A stretch of 64,000 bases of DNA from Pannonibacter phragmitetus DSM 14782 (GCF_000382365.1 NZ_KB908219.1:156442-220441), one strand, 5' to 3'. Positions 1 through 12,530 are shown, numbered from the stretch's first letter. The notes: generated from the sequence alone by a model not told the origin. A program made the numbers and translations.

Positions 1-252
1 GGCCTTTGGCGGGACATAGACGAAACGGTCTTCCTTAAGGCTGGCAACACCCTGCTGCAGGATGTGATCGGGCACGTCAATGCCCTGTGAGGCATAGATG
101 TCCCGCAAACGGGTGATCAACTGCGCATCCCGGTCCACTCCGCTCAGCTCGCGCTGCACCAGCGCGTCATCATGGCGCAATGTGTCGACCACATCCATCG
201 CCATCATCAGCTCGTCGAGCGGCTGTCCTGCGGCCTTCTGTGTTGCGGCCAT
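1..252 (-). CDS. DUF6384-like protein, C-terminus cut by window edge
   Basis: The reading frame starts at the ATG at 252 and stays open to the left edge, so only the first 84 residues are visible. They begin MAATQKAAGQPLDELMMAMD and contain VDTLRHDD and a run ending in DRFVYVPP. This resembles the N-terminus of DUF6384 proteins, recalled from memory. No biochemical function is known to me. The gene lies 76 bp downstream of the coiled-coil protein gene at 329-1501 on the same strand, so the two are probably cotranscribed. In related genomes such a pair often sits near TelA-type toxic anion resistance genes, which would be beyond the left edge here. That context is recalled, not seen. Confidence 0.55.
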   Translation of the reverse strand, partial: MAATQKAAGQPLDELMMAMDVVDTLRHDDALVQRELSGVDRDAQLITRLRDIYASQGIDVPDHILQQGVASLKEDRFVYVPPKA

Positions 253-328
253 TCCAATCCTCCGGCCCGCTGGGGCTGGTTCATCAAGTCGTGTGCGCCG
301 GCCGGCCTGTCAAGCCGCCCGGATGGGC

Positions 329-1501
329 TCAGCCCTTGATCAGGGCCTCACCGGCAGCAAGCTTTGCCAGACGGCGCTTGCCATCTTCGACGGCAAGGCG
401 GATTTCTTCGGAGTTTTTCGTCGACATCTCGCGCATCTCGTTGATGATATTGCGCGAATTGACCTGGAAGTTGACCACGCTGTCCACCAGCTTCTTGACC
501 GACGCTGCCTGCACGGTGGGGCCGTAACCGGCTTTCAGCGCGGCCTCCTGCACGGCATCGCCGATTTCGGCCAGCGTCTCGAGGCTCTTGTTGACGCCGT
601 CCTTCATGGCATTCAGCGTCGCTGTCGATTCATGCAGGCCCTGCAGGCCGGTGAAGGACGCGTTGAGCGCCGTCAGCACCGATTCATTGGTGGAGAAGAA
701 GCTGACCGACTGGGCATAGACCCGCTCCTTGGCATTGGTCGTCTGCATCAGCCGCACCATGATCACTTCGGAGGTGTTGTAGCCGATGGTCAGATTGTCG
801 GAGAGGTCCTTGGCCACCTGGTAGCGCTTTTCCTCGTCCTGCATCTCGCGCATGCGCTCGTCGCGGGCAAGCTCCAGCCGCGCCTTGGCCGCCGGATCTT
901 CGCCGGTAAATGCCGTGACTTCCGCCGTCGCTGCTTCCAGCGCGGCTTTGGCCGTGTTCAGCTTTGTGGTGGCGGTGTTGAGCACTTCCAGCGCCAGAAC
1001 CTCAGCCTGCTTCAGCGCGCCGCGATAGTCGCGGTAGGCGTTGAGGATCGTCTGTTCGCGCTGGATCTGCTCCTTCGTGTCCTTTGCAACCTCAAGATAG
1101 GTCTTGCGGATATCGTCGAAGCGGTCTGAAATCGTGCCGCGGCGCATGTCGCGCCACTTGTTGGCAAGGCTTTCCATCATAGAGATCTTGCCGTCGGCCA
1201 GCTGGTCGACCATGGCCTTGGCGTCGTCGCGGATCGAGTTGAAGGCTTCCGTGATTGCCTCGTAGCGCTCGCCGATGGTCATGGCGGCGATCTGCGTGCG
1301 GACGATCTCGTTGAAGGCGGAGGCCTGGCCGAGCGTGCGGGTGATGACGGCAATCTTGTCGGGCGACAGATCGGAAATTTGCTCCAGAAGCGCGTTGATC
1401 GGCGCATCGGCTTGCGTTTCGGGCATGAGGCCCAGATCCCTGAGAGCGCCGACGGCCCGGTCGAGATACTGCAGCGGGCTCTTGCTCTGTGCCTCGGTCA
1501 T
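329..1501 (-). CDS. Coiled-coil protein of TelA-associated type, function unknown
   Basis: A 390-residue soluble protein with no signal peptide or membrane segment. Most of it is charged alpha-helix with heptad-like patterns, for example around residues 130-230 (KEQIQREQTILNAYRDYRGA, then an Ala/Glu/Lys-rich stretch). The ATG at 1501 is chosen because AGGAGG precedes it at ideal spacing. An upstream in-frame start at 1561 lacks this. Relatives in Hyphomicrobiales are often labelled cell surface protein and sit beside DUF6384 and TelA-like genes, but nothing in this sequence supports surface export. It is likely cotranscribed with the partial gene at 1-252. The function is unknown; a scaffolding or membrane-stress role is only inference. 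Confidence 0.6.
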   Translation of the reverse strand: MTEAQSKSPLQYLDRAVGALRDLGLMPETQADAPINALLEQISDLSPDKIAVITRTLGQASAFNEIVRTQIAAMTIGERYEAITEAFNSIRDDAKAMVDQLADGKISMMESLANKWRDMRRGTISDRFDDIRKTYLEVAKDTKEQIQREQTILNAYRDYRGALKQAEVLALEVLNTATTKLNTAKAALEAATAEVTAFTGEDPAAKARLELARDERMREMQDEEKRYQVAKDLSDNLTIGYNTSEVIMVRLMQTTNAKERVYAQSVSFFSTNESVLTALNASFTGLQGLHESTATLNAMKDGVNKSLETLAEIGDAVQEAALKAGYGPTVQAASVKKLVDSVVNFQVNSRNIINEMREMSTKNSEEIRLAVEDGKRRLAKLAAGEALIKG

Positions 1502-1622
1502 CGTCTTCCTCCTGCATCTGCGCCCCGCCGGGGGATCCGGCAGGCCTTCCGCTTGTTGCAAGCAAATAGGTCAGGCTGATGACAGCAAGTCAACGCAAAG
1601 ACCTGCGGTACCATGATAATCC

Positions 1623-1656
1623 GCCCGCCCTGTCACATGAAGGCGACAGGGCGGGC
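1623..1656 (-). terminator. Strong hairpin downstream of psuG
   Basis: A perfect 12-bp inverted repeat (GCCCGCCCTGTC at 1623-1634, its complement at 1645-1656) with a 10-nt loop lies 20 bp past the psuG stop codon. It has no long T-run, so termination is likely but the mechanism is uncertain. Confidence 0.6.
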
Positions 1657-1675
1657 AGGGGCATGTGACGCTTCG

Positions 1676-2620
1676 TTACTTCGCTGCCGTCAGAGCCACG
1701 GCAATCCCGGCAGCAAGGCGGGCATTGTTGCGCACGAGCGCAATGTTGGTGACGAGGCTGCGGCCCTTTGTCAGTTCGAAGATATGGCCCAGCACGAAGG
1801 GCGTGACGGCCTTGCCCCGCACGTCGCGCCGGGCAGCCTCGGCAATGGCCGCGTCAATGTACTGGCCCATCTCGCCGCGGCTGATCTCGCTCTCTGCCGG
1901 AACCGGATTGGCGATCAGCACGCCGCCGTGGCCGCCGAACAGCTTGCGCGCCTCGATCAGGCGGGCGATCTCCCCGGCGCTGTCCATGCGGTACGGGGCG
2001 GGCAGGCCGCTCTCGCGCGACCAGAAGGCGGGCACTTCGTCGGTGCCATAGGCGATAACCGGCACGCCGCGCGTCTCCAGCACTTCCAGCGTCTTCGGAA
2101 TATCGAGCAGGGCCTTGGCCCCGGCGCAGACAACGCAAACCGGCGTGCGGGAGAGTTCGTCCAGATCGGCGGAGATGTCGAAGCTGGTTTCAGCCCCCTT
2201 GTGCACGCCGCCGATGCCGCCCGTGGCAAAGACGCTGATTCCGGCAGCTTCTGCCGCCATCATGGTTGCCGCCACCGTGGTGGAGCCCGGACGGCCCGTC
2301 GCCACCGCAATGGCCAGATCGGCGCGCGAGCACTTCATCACGTTCTTTTCCTGCCCCAGCCGGTCAAGGCCGGCGGCATCAAGGCCGATGCGGATGTGCC
2401 CGTCGAGCACGGCGATGGTGGCCGGCACGGCACCCGCCGCGCGGATGTCCGCTTCCACCTGGCGTGCCGTCTCCACATTCTGCGGGAATGGCATGCCGTG
2501 GGTGATGATGGTCGATTCCAGCGCCACGATGGGCTTGCCGGCAGCGCGTGCGGCCTGAACCTCGGCGGAATAGACGAGAAGATCCGCAAGGCTTGCGGGC
2601 AGCGGGGCGGAGGTGGGCAT
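1676..2620 (-). CDS. psuG: Pseudouridine-5'-phosphate glycosidase PsuG
   Basis: PsuG reversibly splits pseudouridine 5'-phosphate into uracil and ribose 5-phosphate, breaking the C-C glycosidic bond. The 314-residue protein has the family hallmarks: VALESTIITHGMPFPQN near residue 30, the TTVAATM segment, ATGGIGGVHKGAE in the middle, and LIANPVP followed by E-S-E-I. Length matches the family. The ATG at 2620 is preceded by GAGGAAAG; an upstream in-frame ATG at 2671 has no such site. The kinase gene psuK lies 138 bp upstream on the same strand and supplies the phosphorylated substrate, so the pair forms a complete pseudouridine degradation route. Confidence 0.93.
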   Translation of the reverse strand: MPTSAPLPASLADLLVYSAEVQAARAAGKPIVALESTIITHGMPFPQNVETARQVEADIRAAGAVPATIAVLDGHIRIGLDAAGLDRLGQEKNVMKCSRADLAIAVATGRPGSTTVAATMMAAEAAGISVFATGGIGGVHKGAETSFDISADLDELSRTPVCVVCAGAKALLDIPKTLEVLETRGVPVIAYGTDEVPAFWSRESGLPAPYRMDSAGEIARLIEARKLFGGHGGVLIANPVPAESEISRGEMGQYIDAAIAEAARRDVRGKAVTPFVLGHIFELTKGRSLVTNIALVRNNARLAAGIAVALTAAK

Positions 2621-2758
2621 GGTTCTTTCCTCAAGGCTTGCGGCCTTTGCCGGACCATTGCGGGGCGGCACGGCGCTGAAAGGGTGGGATGGCTTTGGTC
2701 ACGCCTCAGGGGCGTGCTGGCCGGTTGGTGTTCTTATAGACCTGCGGGTGCCGGAGGT

Positions 2759-3697
2759 TCAACGTGGGGCAGAGGCTGAAGGCAGTGCCTCAAGCGCCGC
2801 CCAGCTCAGGCCCGCAGCGACTGCGCCGGTGACGGCAAGCGTCATGGCGGCTGCGGCAAGGCCTTTCTCGAGGCTCTCGGAGAGTGGCAGGTTGCGGGCG
2901 ATGCCTGCAAGCGTTCCGGCCATCAGCGCATCGCCCGCACCGGTCACGTCATGGACCATGGCGGGAGGCGGGCTCAGGAATCCATGAGCCTCACCTTTGG
3001 ACCAGAAGAGCGGCTTTGCCCCTGCAGTGATCACCACGGCCCCCGGGCCAAGGGCCCGCAGGGCGGAGCCGAGTTCTTCCTGCGGGGCATCGGAGCTGAG
3101 CCCGGTAAGACGTGCGGCCTCGCCCCGGTTGACGAAGAGTATATCAAGCCGCGGCAGGATGGGGCGAATGCGTGCTGCCTTGGCATTCGACACCGCATCG
3201 GCCGCCAGCAGCCTGCTTCCGGAGGCCTGTGCCAGCGCTTCGAGCACGGTCTGGGGCAGGTTTGCCTCGATGAACCAGAGGCCGGCTGCCCGTGCCGCAG
3301 GCGACAGATCGCGTGCGAGCGACGCATCAAGGCTTTCGGTGATATCCGTATCGGCCACAGCGGCGGCCAGGGAGCCATCCGGGTCATGCAGGGCCACGTA
3401 ACGGCCCGTTGGCAAGGGCAGGGTGCGCACGCCATAAAGGTTCAGCTGTTCGCGCCCCAAAAAGCTGCGCAGTGCGGCGCCGTCGCCGTCGTCTCCCAGC
3501 GCCCCGCTCAGGGCCACCGGCACGCCGAGCTTCGCCAGCCCCCGCGCCACGTTGGTGGCAACGCCGCCGGGCATGCCGCGCATGGTGGAAGGGGTCGAGG
3601 TTTCCCTATGGATGGGCTCTCTGGCATGGGCAATCAGGTCGAGGTGGATGGCCCCGAAGCACGCTGCCGGAGCTGCCGTGTGTCCGGTTCCACTCAT
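2759..3697 (-). CDS. psuK: Pseudouridine kinase, PfkB family
   Basis: A PfkB/ribokinase-fold sugar kinase of 312 residues. It carries the N-terminal glycine-rich signature (GMPGGVATNVARGLAKLG) and the C-terminal ATP-site motif DVTGAGDALMAGTLAGIA, whose last Asp is the predicted catalytic base. Adjacency to psuG identifies pseudouridine as the likely substrate, since PfkB proteins are hard to assign alone. The ATG at 3697 has AGGAG eight bases upstream; the ATG at 3703 is too close to that site. The product would feed pseudouridine 5'-phosphate to PsuG. Confidence 0.85.
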   Translation of the reverse strand: MSGTGHTAAPAACFGAIHLDLIAHAREPIHRETSTPSTMRGMPGGVATNVARGLAKLGVPVALSGALGDDGDGAALRSFLGREQLNLYGVRTLPLPTGRYVALHDPDGSLAAAVADTDITESLDASLARDLSPAARAAGLWFIEANLPQTVLEALAQASGSRLLAADAVSNAKAARIRPILPRLDILFVNRGEAARLTGLSSDAPQEELGSALRALGPGAVVITAGAKPLFWSKGEAHGFLSPPPAMVHDVTGAGDALMAGTLAGIARNLPLSESLEKGLAAAAMTLAVTGAVAAGLSWAALEALPSASAPR

Positions 3698-3876
3698 TGA
3701 CATCTCTCCTTGCCGGGCCGTCTCACCGCCTTGAGGCAGGAAGGCAGGCCCCTTGCCGTTATGAAGGCAGGCGGCCATGCCTTGCCGCAGACCATATGCC
3801 AGCGATTCTCCAAACCCGCCAGCCTGCTTGCCGGGCGGCGTGAAAATTCAGTGCACCCATGGTGCCGGAATGGCGT

Positions 3877-3891
3877 GAACATACACGGAAC
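3877..3891 (+). promoter_or_regulatory. Perfect alphaproteobacterial LexA box upstream of recA
   Basis: GAAC at 3877-3880, seven bases, then GAAC at 3888-3891. This is the direct-repeat GAAC-N7-GAAC SOS box known from rhizobial recA genes. It lies 119 bp before the recA start codon and 42 bp before the predicted -35 box. Confidence 0.75.
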
Positions 3892-3932
3892 TCATTGATG
3901 AAAAACGTGAAAAAACAATCTTGTAAAAAATC

Positions 3933-3961
3933 TTGGCAAATTGGAACAAAGAGGGTACAAA
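3933..3961 (+). promoter_or_regulatory. recA promoter with a second, degenerate LexA site in its spacer
   Basis: TTGGCA at 3933-3938 and TACAAA at 3956-3961 are separated by 17 bp, a good sigma-70 arrangement. Between them lies GAAC-N7-GTAC at 3944-3958, one base off the LexA consensus, where a bound repressor would block RNA polymerase. Confidence 0.6.
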
Positions 3962-4009
3962 AGCTCAGTTTGAAACAGCGGGTCCATCGTGGAATAAGGA
4001 GCCTCGCAC

Positions 4010-5086
<1,077 letters not shown>

Positions 5087-5111
5087 GCCGGCCGATCTGC
5101 AAGTGACTGTC

Positions 5112-5136
5112 GAAGGCCCGCGTTTCGCGGGTCTTC
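5112..5136 (+). terminator. recA terminator hairpin
   Basis: An 11-bp stem with one G-T pair (GAAGGCCCGCG against CGCGGGTCTTC) and a TTT loop, 25 bp after the recA stop. The 264-bp recA-alaS gap otherwise shows no gene. Confidence 0.65.
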
Positions 5137-5350
5137 TGCTGTCTGGAGGACCCTGTCCGGGGTGGCTGGTCCTCTGGCGCGGAGGCGTGCGGCAAATGCG
5201 GGCGCCGCAGCCGCCTCGCTTCTGGACAGGCCGAAGGGTGAAAGATAAAAGGCTTTGAACTGCTTGCGCGGGAAAGGCCGGGGCAGGGGGCAGGAGAGTG
5301 CACCCGCCGGAGAAATCCCGCGCTGCCGATGGATCGAGAGCGAGACCTAG

Positions 5351-8008
<2,658 letters not shown>

Positions 8009-8042
8009 CCGGCCGTTTCAGCCAGCCGGAGTGAGTTGGAAC

Positions 8043-8091
8043 CCGGCAGTGCGGCAAGGTGCCTCTTCAGAGGCCTTCACCGCACTGCCGG
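8043..8091 (+). terminator. Long hairpin after alaS
   Basis: A perfect 12-bp outer stem (CCGGCAGTGCGG at 8043-8054 with its complement at 8080-8091) encloses a second stem (CCTCT/AGAGG plus AAGG/CCTT). It starts 35 bp after the alaS stop and is followed by a T-rich stretch. Confidence 0.65.
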
Positions 8092-8150
8092 TGTCCGTTT
8101 GTTTTGAAATAATTGATTTTTTGCCTGTAGCTTTGACTGGATTCTGTCCC

Positions 8151-8205
8151 AAGGCTGTCGGTGCAGGCGCATCATGCCTTGAAATTGCTCAGGCGCCACG
8201 CGGGC
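8151..8205 (+). repeat. Partial copy of the 55.1-kb intergenic repeat
   Basis: The segment from AAGGC at 8151 to about 8205 aligns with 55079-55137, with one gap and a few mismatches. The best shared run is CGCATCA-GCCTTGAA-TTGCTCA-GCGCC. This copy lacks the flanking 15-bp hairpins of the 55-kb element. Confidence 0.6.
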
Positions 8206-8274
8206 CTGATCAACGTGCATTTGGCCGTGCTCATTGCGCATTGGACGTGCCGGGTTGCGTTTCTGGAGGTGCCG

Positions 8275-9501
8275 TTGGAGCTGCTTTTTTCTGTGCCCGC
8301 GATGCTGCTTGGTCTTTCTGGCGTCTATGCGGTGTTTACGCTGACGCTGGCGGCAGCTGTCGTGCGCTATCCGGGCTCCACATATCTGCGTCTCTGGTTT
8401 GCTGTCTTCCTGCTGGCATCGGCCGGCAGCACCTGCATCGGATTGCGGGGCACAGTGCCCCTTGCCGTGAGCGATAACGTTGGCTTTGGCCTCTTCATCA
8501 CTGCTCTGGGCTTTGTCTGGCTCGGCATGCGGTCCTTCTTCGGCCGGTATGTGCCCTATTTGCTTCCCATCATGGCTGCCCTCGGTGTTGTTCCGCTCAG
8601 CCATTTCTTTGATGAAAGTCAGGATCTGGCAGCGCTCTGGCGCATAGTCTATGCCCTTGCATTCGCAGGTTTTTTCTTTCTGCTGACGGCGTCTGAACTG
8701 CGGCGCAGCATCCGTGAGGAGGGCCTGCCTTCGGCGCGGGCGGCCGCTGGGGTCTATAGCAGCTTTTCCTTCGTTCACCTGGCGGCTCTGCCGCTGCCGT
8801 TCCTCTTCCCAGTCCGGTTTGACGGACTCATTCCCAGCTCCGACTGGCTGTTCGGGCTGCTTTTCCTCTCGTTGATGCACACTGTTGCGGCGGTGTTTCT
8901 GGGCATTGTCCTGTCGAACGAGCGCATGGCCAAGGCCATGCGGTATCTGGCGGACACGGATGAACTGACAGGACTGCCAAACCGGCGTGCCTTCCTGCGC
9001 CGCGTCGAGCAGTCACTGGCATCGGGGGCCGGTGGCACGCTGCTGATTGCTGACGTCGATCATTTCAAACAGATCAATGACCGGTATGGCCATCAGTGCG
9101 GCGATGCGGTGTTGAAGAGTTTTGCGGCCATGCTGGAGCAGCTTGCCGGAGAGCGGCTGTTTGCGGCCCGCATCGGCGGTGAGGAATTCGGCATTTTCCT
9201 GCCCGGTCTGACCGGCCCGCATCTGGATTTGCTGGCTGCCCAGCTTTGCCGCGCAGCTGCCGTGTTGCAGATGGAGCATGGCGGCAAGGTCATTCCGGTC
9301 ACGATCAGCACGGGTGTGGCCGATACCTCTGGCTCCAACGTGTCCTATGAACAGCTGTTTGCCGAGGCGGACCGGGCGCTTTATCTCGCCAAGCGGTCGG
9401 GCCGGAACTGCTTCCGCCGCCTGCCGCAGATCCGTCTCGTGCATGAGGCCGGTTCGGGGGAAAGCGGAGAGACGAGCGATGGAGAGCGTCAGCTCGCCTG
9501 A
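8275..9501 (+). CDS. Membrane-bound diguanylate cyclase (GGDEF domain)
   Basis: About six hydrophobic segments fill the first 240 residues, followed by a C-terminal GGDEF domain that should make c-di-GMP from two GTP. The active-site loop is intact (ARIGGEEFGIFLPG), as is the GTP/Mg site (LLIADVDHFKQINDRYGHQCGD). There is no RxxD inhibitory site five residues before GGEEF, so product feedback may be absent. The frame extends back to a GTG at 8161, but 8151-8205 is an intergenic repeat copy. I therefore prefer the TTG at 8275, preceded by CTGGAGG; the ATG at 8302 is another option. The gene is convergent with the GGDEF-EAL gene at 9551. Confidence 0.85.
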   Translation: MELLFSVPAMLLGLSGVYAVFTLTLAAAVVRYPGSTYLRLWFAVFLLASAGSTCIGLRGTVPLAVSDNVGFGLFITALGFVWLGMRSFFGRYVPYLLPIMAALGVVPLSHFFDESQDLAALWRIVYALAFAGFFFLLTASELRRSIREEGLPSARAAAGVYSSFSFVHLAALPLPFLFPVRFDGLIPSSDWLFGLLFLSLMHTVAAVFLGIVLSNERMAKAMRYLADTDELTGLPNRRAFLRRVEQSLASGAGGTLLIADVDHFKQINDRYGHQCGDAVLKSFAAMLEQLAGERLFAARIGGEEFGIFLPGLTGPHLDLLAAQLCRAAAVLQMEHGGKVIPVTISTGVADTSGSNVSYEQLFAEADRALYLAKRSGRNCFRRLPQIRLVHEAGSGESGETSDGERQLA

Positions 9502-9550
9502 CGTGGCGGCTGAGCGGCTCGGCGTGAGCCTTGCCAGTTTTACTTGGCTT

Positions 9551-11644
9551 TCATTTTTGCAGGGCTTTCATTTTTGCAGGACGGGCTTCCAGCCAGGCGT
9601 GCTGGCTGGCTGCGTTCCGCAGGGGCGGGGCCAGGAAATAGCCCTGCGCATAGGTGCAGCCGGCGTCTCTCAGGAAGGCCAGCTGCCGCTCATCCTCAAC
9701 CCCTTCCGCCACGATGCTGATCCCGAGGCCCCTCGCCAGATGGATCATCGTGTCCACAATCACGGCATCCTGATGCGAGGTGGTGACACGTGTGGTGAAA
9801 GACCGGTCGATCTTCACGCCGGTGACCGGAAACTGCCGCAGATGCGTCAGTGAGGCAAAGCCGGTGCCGAAGTCGTCGAGCGACAGCTGGAAGCCCATGT
9901 CATGCAGGCGCTCAAGGGTCCTGCCGATCTGACAGGCGGAACGGTCGATCAGCACGGTTTCAGTGATTTCGAGCACAAGCCGGTCCGGCGTCAGGCCGTG
10001 CCGTGTCAGGCTCTCGCGCAGCATGGCGGGCAGGTTGTCGCTCTTGAGCTGGGCAAGGCCCAGATTGACCGAAAGGGTGCCGGCACAAAGGCCTGCGTGT
10101 TCGAGGGCGGCAAAGCTCTGGCAGCTTCTCTCGAAAATCTCCTGTCCGAGAGCCAGCCCCATTCCCGCGTCTTCCGCAATGGCGACGAACTCGAGGGGCG
10201 GCATGTCTTCACCGTGCCGGTTCCAGCGGGCAAGGCTTTCAAAACCATGGTGGCGGCCGGTCTCGATGTTGACGATGGGCTGCAGGGCCACGGTGATGCT
10301 CCCGGCCAGAAGCGCCTCGGCAAGGGCGGTCTTCACCTCGGCCACCCGGTGCAGCCTGCGCCCGAGCTGCTCGTCGAACAGGGTCCAGCCGTTGCGGCCG
10401 TTTTCCTTGGTCTTGTAGAGGGCACTGTCGGCGTTCTTGAACAGCTCGTCCACCGTGGTGCCATCGCGGGGGAAGAGGGCAATGCCCATTGAAATGCCGG
10501 GGCGGAGCATCCGGTTCCCGGCCGGCATTTCCTTCGTCAGCGCCTTGTGCAGGGCGTTTGCGACCACCTCGCAGGCCTCTTCGCGCTCGAAGCCGGTGAC
10601 AAGCACCGCGAATTCATCTCCGCCAAGCCGGGCAACGGTATCCTCGCCGCGCAGGGTCTGGCGCAGGCGTTTGGCCACCGTCTTGAGCACCTGGTCTCCG
10701 GCATCATGGCCGAGGGTGTCGTTGATGGACTTGAAGTGGTCCACATCCAGCAGAATGAGGGCGCCCAGGCGGTCAGAGGTCCGGAAGCCCTTGAGCGTGC
10801 GCTGGAGCGCGGCAATGAGGACGCTGCGGTTGGCAATGCCGGTCAGGGAATCCGTCTCTGCGGTCTGACGCACGGCCACCTCTGCGGCCTTCAGCGCGGT
10901 TACATCGGTTCTGACGCCGACAATGTTTCCGGAGGCGGATTTGCGCTCGCGCACATGCAGCCAGCGCCCGTTCGGCAGCTTCTGGATCAGGGCCTTGCCG
11001 GGCGGGTTGCGGTGGCTGGCAAGGCGTGTGCGCAGCCACTTTTCCTTCTCCTCCGGCGCCGTACCGGCATCCAGATACTGTCCGGCCTCCAGCCCGTAGC
11101 GCAGAATGGTCTCGAATTTCTCGCCAAGCCGGATGGCCGGAGCCGAATAGCTGTAAAGGTCCTTGTAGGCGGCATTGAAGAGGATGAGCCGGTCTTCGCT
11201 GTTATAGGCTGCAAGCGCGTCCGGAATGGCTTCCAGCACGTCATCGAGAAGCGCCCGGGCCTGATCGGCCTCGTTTTGAGCCGTCATCCAGGGCGTGTTG
11301 TTGATCGCCAGTCCGACCGCGCCGGTTACCTTGCCCCCTTGCAGCAGCGGCACGAGGACGGTCTCGATATACTGTTTTCCCTCCCGCGTCGTGACGTGGC
11401 GGCTGCAGCGGACCCGCTCTCCCTTGAGGGCGCGCTCATGATACTGGCGCCAATCGTCCGCCTGATCCTCAGGCACCCAGGTCTCCACGGCCTGCTTGCC
11501 CGCCAGATCACCATAAGTGGCAATATCCACGCTGTTCTGAAAGATGTAGGCACCTTTGGCATTCAGGATCCACGCGCCATAGGGCAGGGCTTCGAGGAGC
11601 TGGCATAGGTCTATATCTGCAGTACCGGGATCCATCACCTGCAT
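9551..11644 (-). CDS. PAS-PAS-GGDEF-EAL dual c-di-GMP protein
   Basis: A 697-residue cytosolic protein. Two PAS-like domains cover about residues 10-120 and 130-250, a GGDEF domain about 265-425, and an EAL domain about 440-690. GGDEF is canonical (ARLGGDEFAVLV) with an RxxD inhibitory site (RGED) five residues before it. The EAL motif reads ESL (GFESLARW), but the other metal and catalytic residues are present: the Asn in SVNLGLAQL, EITE, DDFGTGF, the Lys in VKIDRSF, EGVED and QGYF. Phosphodiesterase activity is therefore plausible, possibly with the cyclase acting as a regulatory GTP sensor. It is convergent with another cyclase gene, a local c-di-GMP cluster. No membrane segments. Confidence 0.9.
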   Translation of the reverse strand: MQVMDPGTADIDLCQLLEALPYGAWILNAKGAYIFQNSVDIATYGDLAGKQAVETWVPEDQADDWRQYHERALKGERVRCSRHVTTREGKQYIETVLVPLLQGGKVTGAVGLAINNTPWMTAQNEADQARALLDDVLEAIPDALAAYNSEDRLILFNAAYKDLYSYSAPAIRLGEKFETILRYGLEAGQYLDAGTAPEEKEKWLRTRLASHRNPPGKALIQKLPNGRWLHVRERKSASGNIVGVRTDVTALKAAEVAVRQTAETDSLTGIANRSVLIAALQRTLKGFRTSDRLGALILLDVDHFKSINDTLGHDAGDQVLKTVAKRLRQTLRGEDTVARLGGDEFAVLVTGFEREEACEVVANALHKALTKEMPAGNRMLRPGISMGIALFPRDGTTVDELFKNADSALYKTKENGRNGWTLFDEQLGRRLHRVAEVKTALAEALLAGSITVALQPIVNIETGRHHGFESLARWNRHGEDMPPLEFVAIAEDAGMGLALGQEIFERSCQSFAALEHAGLCAGTLSVNLGLAQLKSDNLPAMLRESLTRHGLTPDRLVLEITETVLIDRSACQIGRTLERLHDMGFQLSLDDFGTGFASLTHLRQFPVTGVKIDRSFTTRVTTSHQDAVIVDTMIHLARGLGISIVAEGVEDERQLAFLRDAGCTYAQGYFLAPPLRNAASQHAWLEARPAKMKALQK

Positions 11645-12029
11645 GTCTTGCTCTCGTGCCGCCTTTGTGAGGTGCCGGGATCAGCATGCGTGCGCTTTGA
11701 AAACGTTTCGTTAAACGGATGAATTGCTATTTCATGAAAGGTCAGAAAAATGAGCTACTTACTTTGACAGCCTGAAGCTATGCCGAGTAAAGCCATATGG
11801 ATGTTTCCGTTTGCCGGCTTATTTGGGGCCGGTGTCAGCCGGTCTGTATCCGGTGAACTATGGCTCTTTTGGGAGGCCGCGTATTAAGACTGGCCAGAGC
11901 CGCAATTGATAGAAATTACATGGAGCTGGAATATTTTTTTGTCAGGGCCGGTCCGCACCGGATATTACTCTTCCAGCCGGAGCCTCATGTGCTCCGGCCG
12001 GAAGAGGTTCCGGCGTTTTGCGCCGCCCC
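11645..12029. other. Intergenic region, no gene seen
   Basis: About 385 bp, AT-rich between 11690 and 11960. It holds the upstream region of the GGDEF-EAL gene and, at its right end, the hairpin of the gene at 12030. Short open frames here have no recognisable protein or ribosome binding site. Confidence 0.6.
11968..12006 (-). terminator. Hairpin downstream of the secreted-protein gene
   Basis: The arms CTCTTCC-A-GCCGGAGC and GCTCCGGC-C-GGAAGAG form a 15-bp stem with one A-C mismatch and a 7-nt loop. It lies 24 bp past the stop codon at 12030. Confidence 0.6.
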
Positions 12030-12530
12030 TCAGTTGATGACGGGCAGGACGCCCTTCGGCAGCTGGTCGTAGAGCGGCTGTCCCAGCCAATAGACATCCG
12101 TCGGCCCGATGGCGAAATCTACCACGTACCAATAGCCGTCGATCTCCCGCTGCAGGACGAAAAGCCCGGGGCCGTCGCGGTATTCCATCTCGTCGGCAAT
12201 CAATGTCTTGCTGAGGTCGATCTCCTTCCCGCCGGGGCGCTGAGGGTCGAGGATGGCGAAAGCCCAGCCATCGGCAACGCGCATGTGGCGGACGGAGAAC
12301 TCGACCGGTGCGCCAACGCGCACTTCCATGATCGGGCGGGCAGAATCGAGAATGGCCGTGCGCTCATCGCTGCCACGGCCGGGCTCATAGGCCTTTTCCG
12401 CCATGGCGGGGGCGGTCATCAGGGTTGGGAGAAGGGCGCTGGAAGCGAGGGAGAGGGGCAGGACAGCCTGAAACAGGGTGGCTGCCAGAACGTGCCGCAG
12501 CTTCGCGCCGGGGCTCTGAAAGGATCGCAT
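12030..12530 (-). CDS. Secreted protein of unknown function
   Basis: A 166-residue protein with a clear Sec signal peptide: basic start (MRSFQSPGAKLRH), hydrophobic core, and a likely cleavage after APAMA near residue 43. The mature part is mixed beta-rich sequence (VEFSVRHMRVADGWAFAIL, then GPGLFVLQREIDGYWYVVDF) with no family I recognise. The upstream in-frame ATG at 12692 is rejected because its extra N-terminus overlaps the icd terminator and hides the signal peptide. The gene is probably monocistronic, with a hairpin after its stop. Periplasmic location is the only inference I would make. Confidence 0.65.
   Translation of the reverse strand: MRSFQSPGAKLRHVLAATLFQAVLPLSLASSALLPTLMTAPAMAEKAYEPGRGSDERTAILDSARPIMEVRVGAPVEFSVRHMRVADGWAFAILDPQRPGGKEIDLSKTLIADEMEYRDGPGLFVLQREIDGYWYVVDFAIGPTDVYWLGQPLYDQLPKGVLPVIN

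Noticed and set aside
11860..12072. 70-codon frame in the 11.6-12.0 kb gap
   Set aside because: It runs through a terminator hairpin into the neighbouring gene and has no ribosome site.
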